From Pomphorhynchus laevis (lineage: Eukaryota; Acanthocephala; Palaeacanthocephala; Echinorhynchida; Pomphorhynchidae): DNA of 64,000 nt. A model generated the notes under the pieces. That model was not told where the DNA came from. It ran no database searches and saw only the letters and a list, made by a program, of their open reading frames with translations. The translations under genes and the position numbers were made by a program. The stretch is from positions 124,001 to 188,000 of the forward strand of contig WNNJ02000107.1 in the NCBI GenBank assembly GCA_012934845.2. The letters run 5' to 3'. Below, in pieces: positions 47,232-59,000 of the stretch (positions are counted from its first letter, which is position 1; every line of letters begins with the position of its first letter).

Positions 47232-49074
47232 ATTTACTAAGGTTGCTAAACAAGCAACACATGCTGGAGTTCAGCATTAGCACGAAGCATGAGCAAAGGC
47301 TCTAGCGCAAATTCTAAAATACGTCACTACATATAATGGCTAAATGAATAATGTGGCCCTGTAGCTACACAACTTCGACGTGCTTGGTCCTGGTTGAGGA
47401 TCAATTACTGTAGATCAAGTACTTTGCGATTTCCTTTCAGAGGTTTACTAAGGATTAACTTTACTAAAAAAGTAAAGTCAATTATTTCAGATTTACAACG
47501 TCGTATTTAATAAAAGTATTATATATTTGTTTTTTACTTTAATAAATTATCAATAAAAAATTATATATGTTATAAAATATTAAATATCAACATCTAATGA
47601 TATTAAAGGAAACAAAAAATTATACTAATTACCATATTTCATTGACTTATTGACTATAGCTTCAGCTCTAAATGGATTTATTGTCTGTGGATGCCATGTC
47701 TTGATACTCGTTGATCCAAAACATATTAAAAATTAACAAGGTGTACGTACATTAGTCACAAACTTCAATTCTAGTGTAATCTGGAAGATATCAAAATCAC
47801 ATTCAAAATGCAATTTTGGCTAATGGTCGTCTCTTAAGTTCTATCAATTATCCATACAGCAAACTTAAGGCCAATCGGAGAGCGATTGTTCTAAACAATT
47901 TATTGTGAACACGAAATTAAAGGCTATTTTATAGATTAATCATTTACTGACGTATTTTAATATATATTTCAAATGTAGTTGAAAAATATCATGTTGTTAA
48001 TGACGTTTGCGACATAAAGCACACTATTTCAAAAGTATTACATTACCTGTATACAATATTTTGAAACTTTTACAGAATCTATATCCCATCTGATTCATGC
48101 ATACTGGAGTTTTTTTATTTAACAGCTACAATAAAACAGTTCTTTTAAAATATTATTTTATGTTAATACTATTTTATTGATTAAATACGCGAAAAATTAT
48201 AAATTAATTTAAATATCTTAAACTTATAATATCTTAAGCTTTTAAATATCTCTGTATATATAATTTAATGGACAATATTCTAAATATATAGCTAAACACT
48301 GCATGCATAGGTCATAATATAATTATAACAATATGATTATATAAGACCAACATTTTAACAACAATTTTATTAGTAAAATTTACAATTTTATTAATATAAC
48401 AGATATCTTATATTTAATGTTATATTTAATTTTTATAAATTAAATAATAATTAAATTATTAATTAATATTATTAATTAATATTATTAATATTATTAATTA
48501 TAATTAATATTATTATTTTATATTATTAAATATAATTAAATTTTTATTTTTTCACAACAATGTTGCTGATTTGTATCCCATTTGCAAAAGTATTAAAGCT
48601 CTTCATGGCTATTGAAGCAATAGGAGTTATCTCGTCTACATGCGTCATCTGTAGATGACAATAAAATGGTGTGTTGTTTAGTTATTAAAAAGTGCAAACG
48701 ATCGTTGTAACGGATTTTCAGTTATAAAATAAAAATATTAATCCGGTAAAATTAATTTTATTTTGCTCATAATGTCACCAGAAAAGGATATTAAACTACT
48801 GTTATCAGTTGTTACTACGGAATTAAATTTATAGAGCAAAGTGTGTATTTTAAATAAATTTAAAATAGAACTTGAGTTACGATATGCTCTCGCTGTTTCT
48901 GTATAAAACAAACAAAAACACATGTTTTTAGCATAACATGACACTAAATCCTTAATTAAAGCTCTTATTTACATGAAAGCTTTTAAATAATCATTTAGTG
49001 GCAACAACCAAATTATCAAAAGTTAAATTATTGTAAATTAAATTACTGTAATAAATGCTTAAAGAATTATAAAT

Positions 49075-49445
49075 CAAATCAGCTAAATGAGTCTACGTAT
49101 TTTATAAATCAAAAATAATGATAAATAAAATTTAAATAATAAATAATTATAAATTATAAATAATTATAAATAATTTAATTATTTTATATAAGATTTCATA
49201 TAACTTTTATCATGTAAAAATTAAAAATTAAAATTTATTATAATAGATCAATTTTATAAAATTGATCAATTAACGTAATTTGATTAACGTCATTTTTATG
49301 AATTGACTTGACTAATAAATAACAGACGATGTATCAGAATAAGGATTCAGTTATCAGGGTAAACTGCTATGTTATCAGGTGTCGGCATAGAAGCGGGGCC
49401 AAATAGGCACTAACAACGTATTTCCTCGGATGAAATTTGATTATT
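49075..49445 (-). repeat. Repeat family R1 copy, inverted
   Basis: Begins AAATGAGTCTACGTATTTTA and ends TTTCCTCGGATGAAATTTGA, the reverse complement of the R1 layout seen at 2331-2660. Confidence 0.65.
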
Positions 49446-50310
49446 TAGTGTACCTTATTCAAATACAAAATATATTATTTATTATTCATAAACATTTGCT
49501 GCTAATGATTTTAAATTTATTTTTAATATTATTGTGTTGATTTATATATTTTACTATTTTTACTATTTCACTATTTTCTGTTTAATTTTAACCAAATTTA
49601 AATATGCATCTATTAAATTATTTAAATGATTTTGAAGTCAATGTTTTTAATATTATGGCAATTGTTGACAATGGCGACATGATGACCCATTAAATTACTT
49701 TAATGTAATCTATTTCACTAAGATACTTGATAAAACTTAAATATTTGACGACAAAGAGTTGTCATGTTTTTATATTAGAAAATTGGTCATATATGCATTG
49801 CTTGGAATTCCGAACGCTTTATGTATTTTCATAGAAAATTTGCAAGTTTTACGTTTGACACCTACTATCCAGGATCATAGGCATAATTCAGTGCATGAGA
49901 AACACGAAAATTAAACTACGAAGTTATGCTTTGCTGTTTTCTTTGTCTACGTGATACTACGTGATAAAAACGCATTGAACTACACATTTGCTCTCAATTA
50001 TCATTTCGAAAAATATTTTAATGGAACTTTATCGATTTTATTTGAGGCCATTTTGCTTCCCAAATTATACGCCGTGTGCTCAGAAACAAAAAAATTCTAC
50101 ATTGTTGAATATGTAAAATTTACCAAAGCCTGAAATATCATCAGTGTTGACGTGTTTGCTTCCATAAAAATATAGCGGATTTATGTGAACATCAAAGTAG
50201 CAGCAATAATATAATTATCACGTTATTTGCCTAAATTGATAAAGCTGCTATTTTTAGAAAAACGATTACCGCAATTGCCTGTGTGATTCGCGAATACTTG
50301 ATAATTTCAG
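49446..50310. other. AT-rich flank upstream of the ankyrin-like gene
   Basis: No gene is recognised. The last bases TTGATAATTTCAG form a good splice acceptor, cis or trans, for the next exon. Confidence 0.4.
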
Positions 50311-51096
50311 AATATTCCGGTGGAAAGGGGAAATATGTATTCAAGCGGTAATGATTATAATTATGGACATTATAATAATGAAGCAGAACAACAATATTGG
50401 CGATATATGCACGATACACTTTTAAGGGATAGGTTTCGTCGAAGAGAAAATGCCCGTTCCTTAGCAGTTGATCATATAGAAAAGCTCCAAGCCGTTGTTA
50501 TGAAGCGATTTGCGTTCGGTGATTCGAGTCTGCTAGACTTCTATCTTCAATGGAGATTAGCATCGTCCATAATTGCAGGGATCGATAGAGAATTAGATAA
50601 AAGCATTCAATTGGAATGTATCCATGAATATATAAAGGTATTTTCGTTCCTGCTTCGAATTCCATTCTACTCATCCAAATTCACGATATCAGCATTAAGA
50701 AATCTAGTATTACGTACCTACCATGTCAATGGCGACTGGCTCAAAGCTTTTGTTATAGTCATTAACTCAGTAAATTCACATTTAATCAGAGATGTAATTA
50801 CCAATATGAACCCTGATGGAGATAACTTACTGCATGTCTATATCAGAGAGGGCTCGTACGATCGGGGTCTATTGGAACTTCTAATTAATTTATGCGGAGC
50901 TAATTCTGCAAATTTTCGAGGTGAAACACCATTGAAGCTGGCTATGCTTCGAGATGAGAACAGCAAAAGATTGTTTATTACTCAGCTTCTGGAATCAGGA
51001 GTTGATATAAATTATTCGTTAAATTCCTTGTTTAACTCCTCAGATAACAGAGAGATCATTTCTACGAATACTACAAATCAAGTTAATGGTTCATAA
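50311..51096 (+). CDS. Ankyrin-repeat-like protein, 253 aa from Met at 50335 (5' end may be spliced)
   Basis: The exon follows the acceptor TAATTTCAG. The first ATG is 24 bases downstream (MYSSGNDYNYG). The frame is also open back to the acceptor, so earlier exons or a trans-spliced leader are possible. The N-terminal half is helical and charged, with no recognised domain. Residues about 159-235 fit degenerate ankyrin repeats: NPDGDNLLHVYIREG, LELLINLCGANSANFRGETP, LKLAML, then LLESGVDIN. Ankyrin stacks mediate protein-protein binding, and no partner can be inferred. The stop is at 51094-51096. AATAAA signals at 51177-51186 fit a short 3' untranslated region. It lies 1.9 kb before the globin gene on the same strand. 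Confidence 0.8.
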   Translation, partial: NIPVERGNMYSSGNDYNYGHYNNEAEQQYWRYMHDTLLRDRFRRRENARSLAVDHIEKLQAVVMKRFAFGDSSLLDFYLQWRLASSIIAGIDRELDKSIQLECIHEYIKVFSFLLRIPFYSSKFTISALRNLVLRTYHVNGDWLKAFVIVINSVNSHLIRDVITNMNPDGDNLLHVYIREGSYDRGLLELLINLCGANSANFRGETPLKLAMLRDENSKRLFITQLLESGVDINYSLNSLFNSSDNREIISTNTTNQVNGS

Positions 51097-51189
51097 TATA
51101 ATACTTCAAAAACTATCGAGCTTAAATTAATCCTTAAATTTTGTTATAACAGCTTGTTCTTCTTGTTTAGCATTATAATAAATAAAATT

Positions 51190-52490
51190 AAATATAATTA
51201 AACATCATAATTATTTATAACTAAAAAGCTTAACACAACATTATTTGACAAAATTACTTAAGTTTATAAATTGTTATATTAAAAATTTTATATTAATTAT
51301 GCATTATAATTCTAATTATTAATTATTAAAAAAATGTACAAATTAAAAAAAATGTTAAATTTTTAATAAAAATATTTTTATTAAAAATATTTTACATTTT
51401 ATATTTTAATATATAAAATTAATTTAGAGCTGCTGACTTCAAAATTGCAACAGCTTATCCAACTGCTCTATTGCATATACAAATTTAATACAAAATCGCT
51501 ATAAAAATAAATATTAATAAAATTCTTTTAACAATATTGCATAATATTATATGATATAATATTATTATGTTAATATAAATATATAATATTATATAATATA
51601 TTTTAATAAAAATAAATTAATATATTAATATTATATGTATTTTTTAATATTAGCTATTAATAAGAATATTTTATTAATATATTTTGGTCAAGTTTGAAAT
51701 GTTTTCGAAAGAATTTTTTAAATTTGAAGAATATCTGCATGTATTCTTCTCTAATATTAACAATTTAGGCTCATATTGTAAAAATAATATTTAAGTAAAA
51801 AATAATTTATAAATTATTATTAAAATGTTTAGATATTTTTGTAGTCCAAAGAGACTACAAAATTATGGATTAAAATTTTTTGTAAAATTAGAATGTCCAT
51901 TTCCTACAAAAGTCGTTGATTTTGTGATCATTATGTACGAAGAAAACCATTTCGACGATAAATATTTTTATTTTAGGCAACATTAGTTAAGAAAATAATA
52001 TTATAATTTATGGTATTTTTGTATTTTAATAGTAACATCTTTATCAACAAGATGAAAACGAGTGAAAATCTGTAATTGATGAGTAATTTATTTAATTTTG
52101 TTATTTTATTTTCAAATTTATTTTTAAAATTATTAATTATTAAATTATTTCAAATTTATTTATTATTTATTTTTATTTATTTTTATTTTAAATTAAAAAT
52201 CTTATGAATTGATGCAAATTATATACTTTGAGTAAGGTGAAATTGAATCCACTACAGTGTTATTTTTCTTGTTAACACAATAAGTAACTGCAAAACATGA
52301 AAGTACATGGTTTATTCCAAAATATTTATGATATTTAAATTAAGTAATATTTAATTATTAAAATATGTATGATCTAGCACTTTATCACTCATTCAATTAG
52401 CACTAACATATACTTTAAAATAATATAACACCTAACTTGCTATAAAAAATTATAGAAGCAAAAAATGTTAATTACAATTTTAGCAATTGA
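51190..52490. other. AT-rich intergenic DNA before the globin gene
   Basis: Simple AT-rich sequence with TA-rich palindromes near 51540-51660. No gene. Confidence 0.5.
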
Positions 52491-52494
52491 GCAT

Positions 52495-52872
52495 TAATGG
52501 AAATGTCGATACTACTACGAGATATAAAAGTTTTCATGCGTTACACAATAATAGCAGTCGATAGTAGCACTCAAGTAAGTCACCCTACACAGGTAAAGAG
52601 TGTGTACATCTACTAAGTCTTAATTGTATTTATTCGTTTTGCTTAATCACAAAATGCTTTATTTCATGTTCATTTATTTCCTGCATGTCTGTTAATTGCA
52701 ATGAAACTAAAAATCTAGGCTGAATAATTATTGTTACGCTGTAACTGTGTGACACGACGCATTAGAATATACGTTTCTGCTGTTTATTAAAAAAGACCAT
52801 CGCCACTTTATGACGTGATTGTATTATCGTCTTTATTTGACTAGAATCATGCTAATGGAAATGTCGATACTA
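52495..52872 (+). promoter_or_regulatory. Duplicated 20-bp motif upstream of the globin start
   Basis: TAATGGAAATGTCGATACTA occurs exactly at 52495-52514 and 52853-52872, about 460 and 100 bases before the globin ATG. It is a candidate regulatory element, or the ends of a small duplication. Confidence 0.35.
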
Positions 52873-52952
52873 TCATATACTTGAATCTTATATCTGAGTA
52901 GCCATAGCATATATCCGAGTATACAAGAACAGCGCATTCTGAATTAATAGGC

Positions 52953-53083
52953 ATGGGATGTGGATCAACAAAAGAATTTAACTTCGATTCACTTACTAAT
53001 GAAGATAAAGAAGTACTACAGGAAAGTATAAAATTACTGAAATCTGATGAGTTTCAACAAATCGGCTTAATGATTATGACCAG
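52953..53083 (+). CDS. Globin exon 1 (A to B helix)
   Basis: From ATG to ATGACCAG followed by donor GTAGGT. Encodes residues 1-43 and two bases of Arg44. It includes the acylation signal MGCGSTKE. Confidence 0.92.
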
Positions 53084-56000
53084 GTAGGTCACATTAACAC
53101 GTATACAGACGGGCTTTTCAGCTCAATATATTTACTAAATATAACTGATTTTTAGATAGGAATATATTTTAATAATTAATTATTAATTAATTATTACCAT
53201 CAATTTATATATATTCAAAATATTATCTGTGGTCATCTAAAGACTTCAGGTTATATATGAATATCAGTTTTAGTACCAATTGTGAGATTTATTTAATTTT
53301 GCATAATAAAACTTATTTATAGTTTTGTTATAAAAGTGAAATATTTGAATACTACTTTCGTGTCATTACACATTTTATACAGACGAAATTACGGGCAACA
53401 AAGCTCTCAAGGATGCAGTATCTTTGAAGAAATTTAATATTTCGCCAATGCCAAAATATAAATATAAAATATAAATATATTCATATTTATATTTTATATT
53501 TTATATATTATATATATTTATATTTATATCTTATATAAGTTTTAGTTCATTTTTATAGTAAATAATTTAATTGAAACCAACAGTTTCTATTAACTGAAGT
53601 ATTTTTTTTTAATTATTAGCATTTATTGTCCGATAATCATAAATATTATTACATTAATATAGGTTCCAGCAAAGTGGCCTTAAATTACAATTTTAAAGAA
53701 AGAAAACCTCACTATGCCAGTCACAAAAGTCACTGAATTATTCTTCATCGTTTAAGCATAAATCTCTTTGAGGACGATTTATAGCTGATCGAGCTCCACG
53801 GACACATCGAGAAGTCATATTTGCAAGGATAACGCTGATGACACTACGTAATCTGGTTATTTCATCGTTGTATGATGAAATATACATAATATTTTCAAAA
53901 AAAAACAAACATTCAATACTTTTTTCTTTTAAATTTAAAACCTTTCAGATTAAATTATGCAAATACATTGCATTTGTGTTACTGATTTTTTTTACTAAGA
54001 AAAAATCTACGATTTCTATATACTAAGAAGACAGAAACCTATTCTAAATATAAATTATATTTATATTAATATAAATATTTGAAAATATATAAATCGCCAT
54101 TTTGAAATCTGATAAAGGCCGTGTGATCGTATTAGTCGACCTGAAGATTACGTCCTTCTTGGTAAAGAAATATTACACTCAGTCAAATATTACACCACTC
54201 AATAAGGACCCTACTTAATCGAGAGATAGAAACAATTTAATTCATTTGTACGAAATCTTCTGAATCGAAAATTTATAACTAAGGATTTCTATGATAGTGA
54301 TCGGTCAACTAACGCGACACAGTTTTCTCTAACTCTTACCAAAAATTCATAAACTTACGCTTCAGATGTAATCAATTATTGCCAGTTACTCATCGTTTGG
54401 CCACAAGCTATCAAAAACTATCAACAAATTATTAATGCTTATCCTACAAAAACCACCATAGTATATCAGGGATGATGCAAACTTTGCCAACAAAATCCAA
54501 GTCAACAAATATGAAATATACTAGTTTGCCACATCAGATGTCAAAGCTCTATTTACAAATGTTTCACTCAACAGAGCAATTGATCTGGCGGCGACTATAT
54601 TGGCCCACGACTGTTCAAGCATACTACTACCCTATAATTACTGGACCAACTTACTAAGATGGTGCACAACAAAATACATTCGAATTTGAGAAAAATATTT
54701 ATGATTAAACTGATGGCGTAGCGATGAAATCGGCTTTACGTCCAATTCTTGCTAATTTATATATGATGGACTGGGAAATATATGTCGCGCTTAAAATCTC
54801 TATCACTGTTCACTGGTGGCCATACGTTGACGACGTTTCAATAATCCTAGATAAAAATCCGGATGTTAACGACTTTGCAGCATTATTGAATTCACAGGCC
54901 TGTCTATCCCATGGAACGTCACTCTGGAAAATTTTCATCTAAAAATTAATTTTCTCGACGTGAAAGTTACAAAACTTGGAACACGAATCCAAACGACACT
55001 ATTTTGAAATCCCGGTATACCTTAGAAACCGCCTCGATGAAATTCTTACACGTTGTCTACATATAAGACCGCTACCCCAAAGACCTTATTACGCCGACAA
55101 GCATTAATTTGCTCCTCTAAAGCCTTAGCATAAAATAACTACAAAGCATTGTCAAAATGCTGCAGAGTATTGACTTTCCCTGCTTGGCTATTAAGAGAGC
55201 AATTCACTAATCCTTTGTCGGAATCCTCAGCAACAAAAGCAGTAATACAATCAAAAAGGACATGTCACATCAAATATTTGCACGGATATCCTTTGTAAAC
55301 GACAAAACGTGAAATTTTCTCAGTAATCATCATAAACGCTCAAATAAATAAAATGTCCACACTACAATAAAAGAGCTGCAACAATGAGTAATATATTAAA
55401 ATTGAAGCGTATCGCATCACTTCATATACAGGTATACATAATTCCATGGAACGACTGTGAGTGTGTTTACATCGGTAAAACTAATCAAAAAAGCAATAGA
55501 CATATATCGACACAACCATGCTCTCAAACGAGGTGAAATGTCGTTAGTAGTAGCAAATAATGTTCTCCCGACAGGCCACTTAATTGGATTTGATCAAACT
55601 TAATACTTATCGAAAGAAGACGACCTTGCAGACGTTTGGTAAATGAGTCCATATGAATAGCGACGTTGAACCCAGTGTTGACCAACTACAAAAGCAATTG
55701 GAATTTGAATTTACCACTTACTAACGAAATGGAAATAATAGAATAGAATAGAATTTATTTAGAGTGGCCTTTGTGGTAAATAGAACCATTAACAGGCCCA
55801 CTATAAAAATTAAAAGACAAGTTTACGTCCGATGAATGTTTGAACTTATATGTAGAGTTATTGAATTGATTGCGGCTGAAAGTGTTATTTTAGTTCGTTT
55901 GCAAGAAGTATGGCGATCAAGGAAGTTTTGAAGTGTTTAAGCGACGTCAATGATTTTGTGTCTCGAGGAAGTTTGTTCCAAAGGCGTGGTGCAGCGATGG

Positions 56001-59000
56001 TGAACGCACGATATCCGTAATTACCGTTGTGACGGAGGACGAAAAGCGAGTAGGAGCGATGACTTCTTAGGGATAGACCAGTCGTCATATTGGATGCGAT
56101 ATCAGGAAGATAGATAAGGAGGGTTGTGCCGGAATTTGATTTGCCATGCAAGTGTGAGAATTTGAGAGGTTATGCGGCTCGGAATGTCGAGCCAGTCACA
56201 TCAAATATTTGCACGGATATCCTTTGTAAACGACAAAACGTGAAATTTTCTTAAAACTCCTATTAAACGCTCAATTATAGAAAATGTTTACATCTACTAT
56301 AAATGAGCTTTGAGTAACATATTAAAATTGAAGCCGGCCAACATTAACCCATGGACAGGTGTCCAGAATGCCATGCAACAACTGTGAATGATGTACGTAG
56401 ACACTTTGACTGATGCACTTTGATCGATGTACTTACATCGGTCAAACACATCAGGCATTTAATAAACGCATTTATCCACACCGTTATGCCCTCAAACAAG
56501 GTAAATCGTCATCAGCCATTACAAATCATCTTCTTCAGACAGACCACATTATTGGATTTGATCAAACTTCATGCTTATAGAAAGAAGACGACTTGTACAG
56601 ACGTTTGGTCAAAACATTCATATACTTAGCGGCGCAGAACCCAGTGATGGCTAACAACAAGAACAATTGGAATATAATATGCATTATATTTTAAATTATT
56701 TTTTTTGTATATTTTGATACTTAAAATATACAATGACATGTACACAACACTAGATAAACAATATAATATTTCTCCTTTTCCAAATTTTCTTCGTTAGTTA
56801 TAAAACAATACAAACTAATTAAAACTAATCAATTTAAAATGTGGTTTGTGTTTATTCTATAATTTATTTTTTTAATTACTTTTTTGCTTTTTAATCAATA
56901 AATTGATTATTTTTATTTTTTGAACATCCACTCAAATAGCATTTAATTTCATCAGACATTAAATTAAATTTGACAATTGCGAGTAGATGTGAATGAGCGA
57001 GAAGTTTATTAATAATGATCTGTTCTTTTTTGAAACAAATTGATTTTTATAAAGTAAACATATAGCTATGAAATGTTTGGTATTTTAGGGTTGTTAGTGA
57101 ATGCCCGGATATTAATTCATACTGGAAAACTTCAACGTCAACAGCAAGTGAATGGAAAAAGCAGATTAAAAATCATGGTTGTAAATTTTTAAAAAGCATT
57201 TTGATATGTGTAAACGAAAAACTACATAACAAGGACGATTTCTTATCGTACATTAAATATTTAAGTCCATCCCATTCGACAGTAATGCTATCGCCAAAAC
57301 ACGAAAAGGTATTTTTACTTCTGAAAAGTGACATTTTTGAACATAATGTTTGACTCGATTTTTAAAGTGTACAATGTAAATATTAAAAAATTAAAATATG
57401 AATTATATTTTGTTTGTAATTTAAATTTACAATTAAATAAATTAGATCGTTATCGTGATTTTTATTCTTTGAGCTAAAAATTTGAATTAAAATTTAAAAT
57501 TAGAATTTACTTTGAAAAATCCTAAAGTTAAAATGAATTTTACTCATTTGATAAGTTTAATTTGTTTTTTAAATTAATATCCTTTTCATGAATGGTTGTA
57601 AATTGCATTACCAGGTGTGTAAATAAGACGTTTAAAGTAATATATTTATAAATATGAATATACATATATTATTTATTTAAGAATAAATTTAATTTTATTA
57701 ATTTTGTTAAATATAAATATATTATTTATTGTGTATTATATTATATATTATAATATATTTAATATTTAAAATATATATTTTAATACTGCATTATACATAT
57801 TAATATATAAATGTAGCATATTACGTATTATTACAAATACATATATTACATATCACATTTAAATACAGATTTTTATATTTGAGATTTTAACAAAAATTGA
57901 ACATTTTAATTACTAGATTAATAAATTTAGTAATAAAGATTTTTCTTCACTATATTTTTTATATTTGCTTCACCCTGAATTTTTTATATTCAACACATGT
58001 ATTTAATCTGACTTTTTTAATATTCAACACATGCATTTTATCTAACTTGTTTATATTCAACACATGCATTTTATCTGAATTGCATTTGAATCGTAAAAGT
58101 TAAATAAAAATAATTTAAGTAACTGTATAATAATGTTGCCCTATTAAGGCATAATATATATGTTATGCACACAAATAAGGCACTACGATATACGGTTTTT
58201 AAAAGTAATTTATGTCAAGTTTCATAATAATGACATATAATATTAAAAAGTATATAACTTTAATGGGAACTAAAATAACCTGGAAGAATTCTTATAATTA
58301 ATTTTTTAATAAGCATAATTTATTATTCTTCGGTTCCCTCAAATGGGCCTTTGTCAATCAATTATGATCTTGTCGTTATTCTGTAATTGGATGCGTGCTA
58401 GTAGGAAAATACCTTACAGGACTGCCACAGCGAGAACGGGGCGATCTTAGACAAACAGAAGAGGATCGAGCAATTGCAAACGAATTTTTTTCATAAGTGC
58501 CAAAATTTCGGAATATTGCTGTCTTGAGCGCTGCGCCTTAATCGCAGCTAGTGATTTCAGAAATAATCTCATCTCATCGCCCATACCACCTGACGTGAAG
58601 ACGAGAGGCACGAATATGCTCCGTTTAAGACTCACAATGCGTTCACTGTATTTCACCTTTTTTCTTGCTTTATTGCTGGCAAACACGGATGCGGGACACC
58701 ACAAGCATACGATTTAGCGTGAATATTAAAGATGGTGACGTTTAGAAACGTCCGCTCAAATCGATTGCTCTGAAGTCCGGAACATACAATGTCCAAACGT
58801 ACACCTCTGTCGCGCACGTAGTCGTTCGAGCTTCGAAATCGAATTCAGCTGGGACATCATTGAGCTTAGGTTCGACCCCAACACCGTGATAAATTGTTGT
58901 AAGCTCCTGCGAGAGCAAGTCCCTCACGATATTGTGCCGGATTGAAGTCAACAATCCTCGTTTGCATGAAAGGGCATTGCTGATATTAACGCTATTTCCG

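Larger units (their letters stand above)
46276..48708. mobile_element. Possible decayed DNA transposon bounded by ~62-bp inverted repeats
   Basis: The left repeat starts ACAACGATCGTTTGCACTTT at 46276 and runs to TGTCATCCACAGATGAC. The right repeat ends at 48708 and reverse-complements to ACAACGATCGTTTGCACTTT...TTGTCATCTACAGATGAC. No target duplication and no transposase were found inside. The interior holds duplicated AT-rich sequence and a perfect palindrome. Confidence 0.55.

Noticed and set aside
49951-50133. 60-codon ORF just before the ankyrin-like gene considered as its first exon
   Set aside because: It ends in a stop with no donor site in a compatible frame before 50311.
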